Below, piece by piece: positions 6,459-13,559 of a stretch of 16,225 nt of DNA (position 1 is the stretch's first letter; the number at the start of each line of letters is the position of its first letter). The notes under the pieces were generated by a model. It had not been told where the DNA came from, ran no database searches, and saw only the letters and a list, made by a program, of their open reading frames with translations. Location of the stretch: positions 1-16,225 of the forward strand of contig DGWH01000056.1 in the NCBI GenBank assembly GCA_002395225.1, read 5' to 3'. A program made the translations under genes and the position numbers. Source of the DNA: Christensenella sp. UBA4263 (lineage in GTDB: Bacteria > Bacillota > Clostridia > Christensenellales > Aristaeellaceae).

Positions 6459-8060
6459 TTAACAATTGGCAATGATCTGTTCGGCGCAGCGAATGCCGTC
6501 AACGGCGGCGGAGGTAATCCCGCCGGCATACCCGGCCCCCTCGCCGCAGGGGTAAAGACCCTCTGCATCCACGCTCTGCAGGGTTTCCGTGCGGGGCAGG
6601 CGGATGGGGCAGGAAGACCTGGTTTCCGGTGCGGTCAGGACGGCATCCGGATGGTCAAAACCGCGCAGTTTTCGTGCCAGCACCGGAATGGCCGCCCGCA
6701 GGGCATCTGTAAACAGGGGCGGATAAAGAAGGCAGAGATCGGTATAGGTGACGCCGGGCAGATAACTGGGCGTCACACTGCGCGCCTCATGACTGGGGAG
6801 GTGGTTCAGGAAGTCGCCCACCAGCTGTGCCGGGGCAAAACCGGAACTCCCGCCCAGCTGGAACGCTTTCTGCTCAATGGCCCGCTGCCAGTACATGCCG
6901 GACAGCGGCGATGCATCCGGGAAATCCTCCGGCGAAATACCGACCAGAAGGGCGCTGTTGGCGTTCCGGTCATCCCGGGCATAGCGGCTCATGCCGTTGG
7001 TGACAATGGTATCCGGCTCGCTGGCGGCGGCAATGACGGATCCGCCGGGGCACATGCAGAATGTATAGACGCTGCGCCCGTCAGGCAGATGAACCGCCAG
7101 CTTATAGTCTGCCGCACCGAGATGGACCGGATGGGCCTTTCCGTACTGAGCCTGATTGATGAGACTCTGGGGATGCTCAATGCGCACGCCCATGGAAAAG
7201 GGCTTGCGGACCATGGTAAAGCGGTCCTGGTACAGCTGCTCAAAGGTATCCCGGGCACTGTGCCCGATGGCCAGTACCACATGATCCGCCTCAAGGGTCC
7301 GGGTCTGTCCAGCTTCCTCATATTCAACGGCACGAACATGCCCGTTTTCCCGGATGAGCCTTGTCATCCGGGACTCAAAGCGGACCTCGCCGCCCAGGGC
7401 ACAGATGTGTTCCCGGATCCGGATGATGCAGTCGGCCAGCTTGTCCGTTCCGATATGCGGTTTGGCCTCATAGGTGATCTCAGCGGGTGCACCGTACCGG
7501 ACCAGGGTATGCAGAACCGTGAGAATCCGCGGATCCTTGATTCCGCTGTTCAGCTTTCCGTCCGAAAAGGTCCCCGCACCGCCCTCGCCGAACTGGACAT
7601 TGGAAACGGGGGAGAAAGCGGGGGCACCCTTTGAAAAGTAGGCCTGCACATCTTTTGTGCGCCTTTTGGCATCCCGGCCGCGCTCAAGGACAATGGGACG
7701 CAGACCGGCCTCTGCCAGCCACAGCGCGGCAAAAATGCCGGCGGGACCAAAGCCCACAACCACAGGCCGCCTGTCAGAGGAAACCTGGGGGATGTCCGGA
7801 AAGGCAAACGGGGTCACGGCGCTGACCTCATTTTCCGGGAAGGACCGGAGGCAGCGTGCTTCCTCTTTGGCCGGGTTCAGCGTCAGATCCAGAGAGAGGG
7901 CAAAGAGAATCTCATTCTTCTTCCGGGCATCCACGCTTTTCCGCGCAAGCTGCCAGGACTGGATCTGGTCCGAACGAATGCGAAGCTTTCTGGCGGCGGT
8001 CGCCAGGAGGGTTGTCTCGGTATAGTCAAGGGGGACTTTCAGGCTGTGTAAACGAATCAT
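6459..8060 (-). CDS. COG2509-type FAD-dependent oxidoreductase
   Basis: A 533-aa flavoprotein of the uncharacterised FAD-dependent dehydrogenase type. An N-terminal domain of about 95 residues (MIRLHSLKVPLD..., with R-K-S-V-D-A-R-K-K) resembles the cap domain common to this family. The Rossmann dinucleotide motif VVVGFGPAGIFAALWLAEAG is at 100-119, followed by NVQFGEGGAGTFSDGKL and, at the C-terminus, LYPCGEGAGYAGGITSAAVDG, the second FAD contact. The frame is open to 8138, but I start at 8060, where GGAGA lies six bases upstream and which begins with the conserved sequence. It is the middle gene of a flavoprotein-flavoprotein-DUF6062 operon. The substrate is unknown. Its 5' leader (8061-8162) is unusually structured. 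Confidence 0.88.
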   Translation of the reverse strand: MIRLHSLKVPLDYTETTLLATAARKLRIRSDQIQSWQLARKSVDARKKNEILFALSLDLTLNPAKEEARCLRSFPENEVSAVTPFAFPDIPQVSSDRRPVVVGFGPAGIFAALWLAEAGLRPIVLERGRDAKRRTKDVQAYFSKGAPAFSPVSNVQFGEGGAGTFSDGKLNSGIKDPRILTVLHTLVRYGAPAEITYEAKPHIGTDKLADCIIRIREHICALGGEVRFESRMTRLIRENGHVRAVEYEEAGQTRTLEADHVVLAIGHSARDTFEQLYQDRFTMVRKPFSMGVRIEHPQSLINQAQYGKAHPVHLGAADYKLAVHLPDGRSVYTFCMCPGGSVIAAASEPDTIVTNGMSRYARDDRNANSALLVGISPEDFPDASPLSGMYWQRAIEQKAFQLGGSSGFAPAQLVGDFLNHLPSHEARSVTPSYLPGVTYTDLCLLYPPLFTDALRAAIPVLARKLRGFDHPDAVLTAPETRSSCPIRLPRTETLQSVDAEGLYPCGEGAGYAGGITSAAVDGIRCAEQIIANC

Positions 8061-8162
8061 GGAAGATCTCCAATCTGCAGGGTGGAACACCCGGGACGGT
8101 TTACGCCTCTCAGGTCTGATCCGGAGGCAGAGGGGCACAATCCCTCCCGGGCTGAAGATGAA
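8061..8162 (-). promoter_or_regulatory. Structured intercistronic leader before the COG2509-type gene
   Basis: The 102-bp gap between the two flavoprotein genes holds three inverted repeats: CCCGGGA (8090-8096) with TCCCGGG (8145-8151), enclosing GCCTC (8105-8109) with GAGGC (8124-8128), and a competing GGGTG/CACCC hairpin (8080-8092) that shares bases 8090-8092 with the long-range stem. The two pairings exclude each other, which is the geometry of an attenuator or RNA switch, but no U tract follows either. The ribosome binding site GGAGA at 8067-8071 lies just downstream in the transcript. No known riboswitch class is recognised. Confidence 0.4.
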
Positions 8163-9386
8163 TCACGGCAGTACCGGTGCGGACCCGGCAATGGCATCTG
8201 CAGCGGCAATGCCGGAGGCAAAGGCGAAATGCAGGTTATATCCGCCGCAGGGACCGTCACAGTCAAGAACCTCGCCGGCCGCATAGAGTCCGGGACGGAC
8301 TTCCATCGTCTGCGGGTTGACGGCTGAGAGCTTCAGTCCGCCGCGGGTGACCTGAGCATGATCAAATCCCAGGGTGCCGGTGATGTCAAGCGGAAAAGCG
8401 GCAATATGTTCGCACAGACGCCGCTGCTCGGCGGCAGTGAGCATGGACTGGTCCGGCCGGAGCCCGGATGCTTTCAGGATAGCTTCTGCCAGAACGCGCT
8501 GGAAAACGCCGGTAAAGCAGGTGCCAAGGGGACCGTGATCCAGCTGGGCAAGGCGGCTTCTGAGCCATTCAGGAACGTTTTCCGGTTCCAGTTCCGGAAG
8601 AAAATGAATCCGGACCGAAACGGAATGGTGCTCTGACAGCGCCACGGCGGCATCGCCGGAAAGCTGGAAAACACAGACGCCGCTGATGCCGTAATCCGTA
8701 AAGAGCAGCTCGCCGGTTTCCCGGCGGACACAGTTCCCGTCCACGAAAAGACTCAGCGCGGCCCGGGTGCGAAGCCCCTTAAGTGCGGGTAATGCGGGAC
8801 GGGTTTTCATCTGAACCAGTGCGGGACTCGGAGGTGTCAGCGGCAGGGAAAGCGACCGAAGCAGCGCGGCACCGGATCCATCGCTGCCGGATTTCGGTGA
8901 GGCGAAACCGCCGGCGGCAAGGAGCACATTCCGGGCGTGGAATGTTCTTTCCTGAGTCTCAGCAATCCACATGCCGCTGCGATCCTGCCTGAGGGATGAA
9001 ACCTTTGTATCGGTGAGCAGCGTAATATTGGGGGCGTCAATGGCCTGGCGCAGAATGTCCAGCACGGAGGCGGCGGCCATAGTCCGCGGATAGATCCGTC
9101 CTTCCTCCGACAGGGTCATGAGGCCCAGGGAATGGAAGAACGCGAGAACATTTTCCGGGGGAACCGTTTCATACAGTGTCCGGACAAAACCGGCGGCTTC
9201 TCCGTAAAAATCGGCGGACATCTGTTCATTGGACAGATTGCAGCGTCCGTTTCCGGTGCTGAGAATCTTTTTTCCCACGCGGGGATTTCGCTCAAGGAGC
9301 AGCACCTGAACCGGCTGGCCGGCCAGTCTTGCGGCAGCGGCCAGTCCGGCGGCGCCTCCCCCCACGATGAGAACATCATAGGACAT
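8163..9386 (-). CDS. BaiN/HI0933-type NAD(P)/FAD-dependent oxidoreductase
   Basis: A 407-aa flavoprotein of the HI0933/BaiN-like family. The FAD Rossmann motif DVLIVGGGAAGLAAAARLA is at 4-22, followed by the family hallmark KKILSTGNGRCNLSN (39-53). The C-terminal AAGEVLDCDGPCGGYNLHFAFASG is the conserved second FAD site. BaiN has been linked to bile-acid 7-dehydroxylation in gut Clostridia, but most homologues have no known substrate, so that role should not be carried over. The start is set by AAAGGA nine bases before the ATG. It heads the three-gene minus-strand cluster; the next gene follows after 102 bp. A TATAAC-like -10 (9411-9416) is seen upstream, without a good -35. Confidence 0.9.
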   Translation of the reverse strand: MSYDVLIVGGGAAGLAAAARLAGQPVQVLLLERNPRVGKKILSTGNGRCNLSNEQMSADFYGEAAGFVRTLYETVPPENVLAFFHSLGLMTLSEEGRIYPRTMAAASVLDILRQAIDAPNITLLTDTKVSSLRQDRSGMWIAETQERTFHARNVLLAAGGFASPKSGSDGSGAALLRSLSLPLTPPSPALVQMKTRPALPALKGLRTRAALSLFVDGNCVRRETGELLFTDYGISGVCVFQLSGDAAVALSEHHSVSVRIHFLPELEPENVPEWLRSRLAQLDHGPLGTCFTGVFQRVLAEAILKASGLRPDQSMLTAAEQRRLCEHIAAFPLDITGTLGFDHAQVTRGGLKLSAVNPQTMEVRPGLYAAGEVLDCDGPCGGYNLHFAFASGIAAADAIAGSAPVLP

Positions 9387-9604
9387 GAGTTGTATTCCTT
9401 TCAGAAAAAAGTTATACTGTCAGGGCATTCGCGGAAATGACTGAAAGCCGGGTAAGGGAAATCCGGACAGTGACCGGCTGAAGCGGCTGCGAATGACGGA
9501 CAGTTGCCCGCTGAGGCAGATAACCAGGCAGGATGCATCTTACGATGAGACGCACCGAACCACCGGGGCTGAATGGCCAGAAGGCGGATAATAAGGAGAG
9601 TACA

Positions 9605-10096
9605 ATGCTGGAAACGACGCTGTGTTACCTGAGAGAGAATGACCGGCTGCTGATGCTCCACCGGGTCAAAAAAGAACACGATGTGAATGAGGGAAAATGG
9701 ATCGGGATCGGGGGAAAGCTGGAAGAAGGGGAAAACCCGCAGCAGTGCATGCTGAGGGAATTCAAAGAGGAAACCGGCCTGACACTGACCAGCTGGCAGT
9801 ATCGTGGCATCGTCAATTTCCAGTCGGAGGACTGGAAAGAGCGGATGTACCTCTTTACAGCGGATGCCTATGAGGGCAGCCTCAGCGCGAACTGCGATGA
9901 GGGCGACCTTTGCTGGGTGGAGTCCGGGAGGATAAAGGACCTCTCTCTCTGGGAGGGCGATCGGGTGTTCCTTTCGCTCCTTGAGCAGGACGAGCCGCTT
10001 TTTTTGCTGGACCTGCATTATTCCGGGGAGAACCTGATCCGTGCGGTCCTGAACGGTCATGAGCTGACTCTTTCGCGCGCTTCCGTTCCTGTTTGA
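9605..10096 (+). CDS. Nudix hydrolase, MutT/8-oxo-dGTPase-like
   Basis: A 163-aa protein with a perfect Nudix box: G37, five residues, E43, seven residues, R51-E52-F-K-E55-E56-T-G58-L, which binds the metal for pyrophosphate hydrolysis. The approach LLMLHRVKKEHDVNEGKWIGIGG is typical of the group annotated as 8-oxo-dGTP diphosphatase, so nucleotide-pool sanitation is likely, though Nudix substrates are hard to predict. The frame is open from 9533, but AAGGAG at 9593-9598, six bases before the ATG at 9605, decides the start. It is transcribed against the YgiQ gene, and its last 215 bp are antisense to that gene's 3' end. No terminator is seen between them. Confidence 0.93.
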   Translation: MLETTLCYLRENDRLLMLHRVKKEHDVNEGKWIGIGGKLEEGENPQQCMLREFKEETGLTLTSWQYRGIVNFQSEDWKERMYLFTADAYEGSLSANCDEGDLCWVESGRIKDLSLWEGDRVFLSLLEQDEPLFLLDLHYSGENLIRAVLNGHELTLSRASVPV

Positions 10097-11918
10097 GGAC
10101 GGCAAATTCGTGTGCGCTGCGCTGCCCTTCCAGGGGAACCAGACAGTTGCGCCCTGTTCCGATCAGGTCCTCCCGGTGGGCCTTCCGCAGCGCTTCCCTG
10201 ACAAGGGCGTAGTTCTGCGGCCGGCGGAACTGAAGCAGTGCCCGCTGCATGGCCTTTTCATGGGGATCCCGGGGAATGTATACCGGCTTCATGGTCCTGG
10301 GATCCAGGCCGGTATAGAACATGCAGGTGCTGAGTGTGCCGGGGGTGGGATAAAAGTCCTGTACCTGTTCCGGCTGGTGGTTAATGTCCCGCAGATACTC
10401 GGCCAGTTCAATGGCGCAGCTGAGATCGCTGCCGGGATGGGAGGAAATCAGGTAGGGGACCAGATACTGCTTTTTCCCCAGCTGACGGTTGATCTGTTCA
10501 TACCGGGCACAGAACGCGTCATAGATGTCCCGGCCGGGTTTTCCCATGACGGAGAGTACCCGGGGACTGACATGCTCCGGGGCCACTTTCAGCTGTCCGC
10601 TGACATGATGTTCACAGAGCTCCCGAAGAAAGGCATCGGATGGATCAGCCATGATATAGTCGTAGCGGAGGCCGGAACGGACGAATACCTTCTTGATGCC
10701 CGGCAGCCGGCGAATTTCCCTCAGCAGCTGAATATAATCCGTATGATCTACCTGGAGGTTCGGGCAGGGCTTTGGAAACAGGCACTGCCTGTTTTTGCAT
10801 GTCCCGGCTTTCAGCTGCTTCTGGCATGCGGCATGCCGGAAATTCGCGGTAGGACCGCCGACATCGTGAATATAGCCCTTGAAATCCGGCATCTTCGTAA
10901 TAGCTTCCGCCTCGCGGAGAACGGATTCATGGGAACGGCTGGTGACAATCCGGCCCTGCAGGAACGTGATGGCACAGAAAGAGCAGGCACCAAAACACCC
11001 GCGGGTGTGCGCAATGGAAAAGCGGACCTCTTCAATGGCGGGTACGCCGCCTGCCGCATCATAATCCGGATGCCAGGTCCTTGTAAAGGGAAGGGAATAG
11101 ATGCTGTCCAGTTCGGCCTCTGAAAGCGGTTTATCCGGAATGTTCTGAACGAGAAAACGGCTTCCGTGAGGCTGGGCAATGACATGCCCCCGGAACGGAT
11201 CCTGTTCCTCATACTGGACACGGAAGGCCTCGGCATAGGCGCGCTTGCTGTGCATGCATTCCTCGGCGGAGGCGACCAGGAGACTGCCGCGCGGCTGGGC
11301 AGGGGCAAAGTAGCAGGCACCGGGCATGCCGGCCGCTTCCCACGCCGGTGCACCCCGCGTCATCCATTCCGCCGCCGTCAGGATGGTGCGTTCGCCCATC
11401 CCGAAAAGCAGCAGGTCTGCACCGGTTTCCTCCAGAATGGAGGGATGAACGGTATCATCCCAGTAGTCATAATGGGCGAAGCGCCGCAAAGAGGCCTCGA
11501 CGCCCCCGATGACCAGCGGAATATCCCCGTAGGCTTTCCGGACCAGCTGACAGTAGACGGTCAGGGCACGGTCCGGCCGTCCGGCGGGGCCGCCGCCCGG
11601 GGTATAGACATCTGAAGAGCGTTTCTTCCTGGCGGCGGTATAATGGTTGACCATGCTGTCAATAACCCCGGAGGAGACGAAAAAGCCGTACAGGGGGCGG
11701 CCAAGGCGCATGATTCCTTTCGTGCTGTGCCAGTCCGGCTGGGCCAGTACGGCTACCCGGTATCCGGCATTTTCAAGCACACGCGTCAGAATGGCACAGC
11801 CAAAGGAGGGATGGTCGACATACGCATCCCCGCTGATAAAAATAAAGTCCGGAGCATCCCAGCCCCGCGCATCCATATCCTGCCGGGTTGTCGGCGGAAA
11901 CAGCATTCGATCTGACAT
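9882..11918 (-). CDS. ygiQ: YgiQ family (UPF0313) radical SAM protein
   Basis: A 678-aa member of the YgiQ/UPF0313 radical SAM family, whose function is unresolved. The N-terminal segment WDAPDFIFISGDAYVDHPSFG (20-40) is the family signature, followed by IGGVEASLRRFAHYDYWD (137-154). The 4Fe-4S-binding C308-x3-C312-x2-C315 lies in AHTRGCFGACSFCAITFLQGR (303-323). The frame is open back to 12140, but homology begins at the ATG at 11918, and the upstream part also contains the divergent tetR promoter. AGGA sits close to the ATG, so the binding site is modest. The last 71 residues are a Gly/Pro/Arg/Ser-rich basic tail, probably disordered, encoded entirely opposite the Nudix gene. Basic tails occur in some homologues. 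Confidence 0.92.
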   Translation of the reverse strand: MSDRMLFPPTTRQDMDARGWDAPDFIFISGDAYVDHPSFGCAILTRVLENAGYRVAVLAQPDWHSTKGIMRLGRPLYGFFVSSGVIDSMVNHYTAARKKRSSDVYTPGGGPAGRPDRALTVYCQLVRKAYGDIPLVIGGVEASLRRFAHYDYWDDTVHPSILEETGADLLLFGMGERTILTAAEWMTRGAPAWEAAGMPGACYFAPAQPRGSLLVASAEECMHSKRAYAEAFRVQYEEQDPFRGHVIAQPHGSRFLVQNIPDKPLSEAELDSIYSLPFTRTWHPDYDAAGGVPAIEEVRFSIAHTRGCFGACSFCAITFLQGRIVTSRSHESVLREAEAITKMPDFKGYIHDVGGPTANFRHAACQKQLKAGTCKNRQCLFPKPCPNLQVDHTDYIQLLREIRRLPGIKKVFVRSGLRYDYIMADPSDAFLRELCEHHVSGQLKVAPEHVSPRVLSVMGKPGRDIYDAFCARYEQINRQLGKKQYLVPYLISSHPGSDLSCAIELAEYLRDINHQPEQVQDFYPTPGTLSTCMFYTGLDPRTMKPVYIPRDPHEKAMQRALLQFRRPQNYALVREALRKAHREDLIGTGRNCLVPLEGQRSAHEFAVLKQERKRAKESAHDRSGPHGSGSPRNNAGPAKKAARPAQGAKGTPDRPPRERGPLSSRTPPSKGRPHRSSR

Positions 11919-11948
11919 AGGATCCTGCTTTCTGATCATTCTTTTGCC

Positions 11949-11976
11949 AAAACATCCGGCATTTCCCGGATGTTTT
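11949..11976. terminator. Hairpin with T tract between ygiQ and tetR
   Basis: An 11-bp stem AAAACATCCGG/CCGGATGTTTT with a six-base loop. On the plus strand it is followed by TTTTTTGTTTT, a good intrinsic terminator shape; on the minus strand it has only a short T run and would sit in the ygiQ leader, 30 bases before the start codon. No plus-strand gene ends nearby, so it may be an attenuator of ygiQ or stop antisense read-through into the tetR promoter. Confidence 0.5.
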
Positions 11977-12074
11977 TTGTTTTCTGAATGCATGCATTTT
12001 ATCATAACCTGCCAGTTTTGCATAGGACAAGGGGACGGAAGATTTCCGCCGCAGCCGGCACAGAGCAGTTTTCG

Positions 12075-12103
12075 TTGACAAAGAAGCGGTGAATCTTTAT
12101 AAT
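12075..12103 (+). promoter_or_regulatory. Consensus promoter of the tetR-type gene
   Basis: TTGACA at 12075-12080, a 17-base spacer and TATAAT at 12098-12103: a perfect sigma-70-type promoter. Transcription should start around 12110, inside the repeat elements annotated next. So strong a promoter in front of a regulator suggests that it is normally repressed. Confidence 0.88.
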
Positions 12104-12141
12104 TGAGACTGTGAATCTCATTTGATGCTTTGATTCTCATT
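12104..12141 (+). promoter_or_regulatory. Operator-like repeats downstream of the tetR promoter
   Basis: TGAGA (12104-12108) and TCTCA (12116-12120) form an inverted repeat with a 7-base centre right after the -10. The half site recurs directly: TGAATCTCATT (12112-12122) and TGATTCTCATT (12131-12141) agree at 10 of 11 positions with a 19-base offset. Placement at the transcription start fits autorepression by the adjacent TetR-family protein. The binding is inferred. Confidence 0.5.
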
Positions 12142-12181
12142 TTTTTAGATGACCATATTCAGAAGGGTATGCAGAAAGTTC

Positions 12182-12829
12182 ATGACGGATTACGCAGCGG
12201 GAAAGCCCTGGAAAATGGAAAAGCAGCAGCACATTCTGGAGGCTGCGTATAAACTGTTTTCAGAGAACGGGATTGTACCGGTTACCATGCCGGATATTGC
12301 AAAAGCCAGCGGAGTAGGAAGAGCCACAGTATTCCGCTATTTCAGCTCAAAGCTGGAGCTGGTTATTGCGATTGGCACCTGGAAATGGGAGGAGTATATT
12401 GAATCCCGCGGCAATGCCCTGCCCAGAGAAACCATCCAAAGGATGAACGGGGCAGAATACCTTCGGTTCTATCTGGATGCTTTTCTGGATCTGTACCGGA
12501 ACCAGCCGGACATCCTGCGGTTCAACTATGATTTTAACAGCTATCTCCGTCATGAGAAGGAGGCAGCCGAATCCACGCAGCCCTACATGCAAATGGCGGC
12601 CGCGCTGGGGACGATGTTTCATGGACTGTATGAGCGGGGCATGAGAGATGGAACCCTGAACCCGGATATCTCAGAGGAGGCCATGTTCTCCGGCTCCTTC
12701 CACATCATGCTGGCCGCTGCAACCAGATATGCAATAGGTCTGGTATATGTTCCTGGAAAGGGAACAGAGCCTGAGAGTGAGCTGAGAATGCTGGAGGAAC
12801 TTCTGCTGGGCCGATATACGAAACAGTAG
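12182..12829 (+). CDS. TetR/AcrR family transcriptional regulator
   Basis: About 215 aa. The N-terminal DNA-binding domain is typical: QQHILEAAYKLFSENGI, then the helix-turn-helix VTMPDIAKASGVGRATVFRYFSSKLEL. The rest is helical ligand-binding domain, with aromatic-rich segments (FYLDAFLDLYRNQPDILRFNYDF), and does not identify the effector. The start is uncertain: ATGs at 12149, 12182 and 12215 are in frame, and none has a strong Shine-Dalgarno; 12182 has GAAAG close by and gives the usual N-terminal length. It has a consensus promoter and operator-like repeats upstream. No efflux or enzyme gene follows it, so its only visible target is itself, or possibly the divergent ygiQ. It is the last intact gene before the accessory region. 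Confidence 0.85.
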   Translation: MTDYAAGKPWKMEKQQHILEAAYKLFSENGIVPVTMPDIAKASGVGRATVFRYFSSKLELVIAIGTWKWEEYIESRGNALPRETIQRMNGAEYLRFYLDAFLDLYRNQPDILRFNYDFNSYLRHEKEAAESTQPYMQMAAALGTMFHGLYERGMRDGTLNPDISEEAMFSGSFHIMLAAATRYAIGLVYVPGKGTEPESELRMLEELLLGRYTKQ

Positions 12830-12946
12830 AAATCAGAGGCAGTTTTATAGCAATGAAAATATCAGCCGCAGAACCGAATGGCGAACAGGATAACCACTGA
12901 AAGATGCAGGAAAGGGCTTGACAAAGATGATAAGCCAGCACACACT

Positions 12947-12989
12947 CAGAGCAGAGCAGAGCAGAGCAGAGCAGAGCAGAGCAGAGCAG
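12947..12989. repeat. CAGAG pentanucleotide tandem repeat, 8.6 copies
   Basis: Eight perfect copies of CAGAG plus CAG. Such a perfect short array is prone to slipped-strand length change. It is not inside a recognisable gene; it lies about 120 bp after the tetR-type stop codon and about 250 bp before the broken Rpn gene. Confidence 0.95.
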
Positions 12990-13083
12990 GATGAGTCTGC
13001 CCTTTTTGAATTTCATAGAAGGACATTCCTGACGCATGGCGCTTCCGGGTTTGTGTAAAGTGGTACGTAAACATTTGGAGTTG

Positions 13084-13116
13084 TACAGATTTCGTGATAC
13101 AGATTTCACGAAAATC
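13084..13116. repeat. Overlapping direct and inverted repeats
   Basis: TACAGATTTC occurs at 13084-13093 and again at 13098-13107. Overlapping this, GATTTCGTGA (13088-13097) is the reverse complement of TCACGAAAATC (13106-13116) except for one extra A. The cluster lies 14 bp before the -35 of the promoter at 13130 and could be a regulator site or an element end. Confidence 0.6.
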
Positions 13117-13129
13117 ATCGAAATATCCG

Positions 13130-13158
13130 TTGTTTTCGAGCAGGGGTTTTGCTATACT
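13130..13158 (+). promoter_or_regulatory. Probable promoter of the Rpn-type pseudogene
   Basis: TTGTTT (13130-13135), a 17-base spacer and TATACT (13153-13158). The hexamers match the consensus at four of six and five of six positions. The next coding remnant on this strand starts at 13243. Confidence 0.5.
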
Positions 13159-13242
13159 TCATTTGTATCGTTGTGCCTTTTTGGAGGTTGAGATTTTCTG
13201 GGATTATGCCGATACAAGTATGATGAGCAGAAGGTGAACATT

Positions 13243-13559
13243 GTGGCCGAAAAGAAATTGACGTACAAAGAACTACAGGCAGAATGTGATGCCTACAAGG
13301 CAGAAAATGATGCTCTGAAGCGTGATCGAGTGAACCGTCGGGCTAATAATTTTTTGTCCTGAATCTTTTTATGCGTAAAGAGTACCAGCTGAAGCTCTAC
13401 AAAGAATTGTTTCCACAGGACACCACTATCACAGAGAATGACCTGGAATTGGTTACGCTGGACAATGTACTGACGATCCATCCCTACAACGACCTGGGGT
13501 TACTGGTCAGAGGATAGCTCATTATTCTTGCGGAGGCACAGTCGATCAAGAGTGTAATA
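13243..13559 (+). pseudogene. Rpn/PDDEXK_2 family nuclease, broken and truncated
   Basis: A GTG start at 13243 opens a 39-codon frame beginning AEKKLTYKELQAECDAYKAE, ending at TGA 13360-13362 just after a T6 run. The next frame, ATG 13371 to TAG 13515-13517, encodes a recognisable Rpn/PDDEXK_2 N-terminus: EYQLKLYKELFPQDTTITEN, then LELVTLDNVLT and YNDLGLLVRG. Beyond the TAG, the same frame goes on as LIILAEAQSIKSVI, which matches the V/A-E-A-Q-S active-site region (E-x-Q of the PD-(D/E)XK fold), and then similarity ends. So the gene carries a frameshift, probably in the T6 tract, an in-frame nonsense codon and a lost 3' two-thirds. Intact members are recombination-promoting nucleases that often multiply in genomes. 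It is not expected to be functional. Confidence 0.75.

Larger units (their letters stand above)
12830..13242. other. Gene-free stretch at the start of the accessory region
   Basis: No credible protein gene is seen here. The stretch holds a CAGAG pentanucleotide array (12947-12989), an inverted and direct repeat cluster (13084-13116) and a promoter (13130-13158) in front of the broken Rpn gene. AAAGGGC (12911-12917) and GCCCTTT (12999-13005, followed by more T) flank the array and could once have been the arms of a terminator for the tetR-type gene. Confidence 0.6.

Noticed and set aside
8105..8136. Plus-strand CTCTCAGG...GGAGGCAGAGG resembling the 3' part of a glycine riboswitch.
   Set aside because: The upstream core of the aptamer (GGAGAG partner and CCGAAG...GCAA) is missing, and no plus-strand gene follows; it faces the end of an opposite gene.
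12918..12946. TTGACA at 12918 as a promoter -35.
   Set aside because: At 17 bases the -10 position reads CACACT, with no TATAAT-like hexamer at nearby spacings.
12947..12989. CAGAG array as a CRISPR.
   Set aside because: The units are 5 bp with no spacers, and no cas genes are present.
12705..13118. 137-codon minus-strand ORF that includes repeated LLCSA from the CAGAG array.
   Set aside because: Half of it is antisense to the tetR-type gene, there is no family resemblance, and the repeat alone keeps the frame open.
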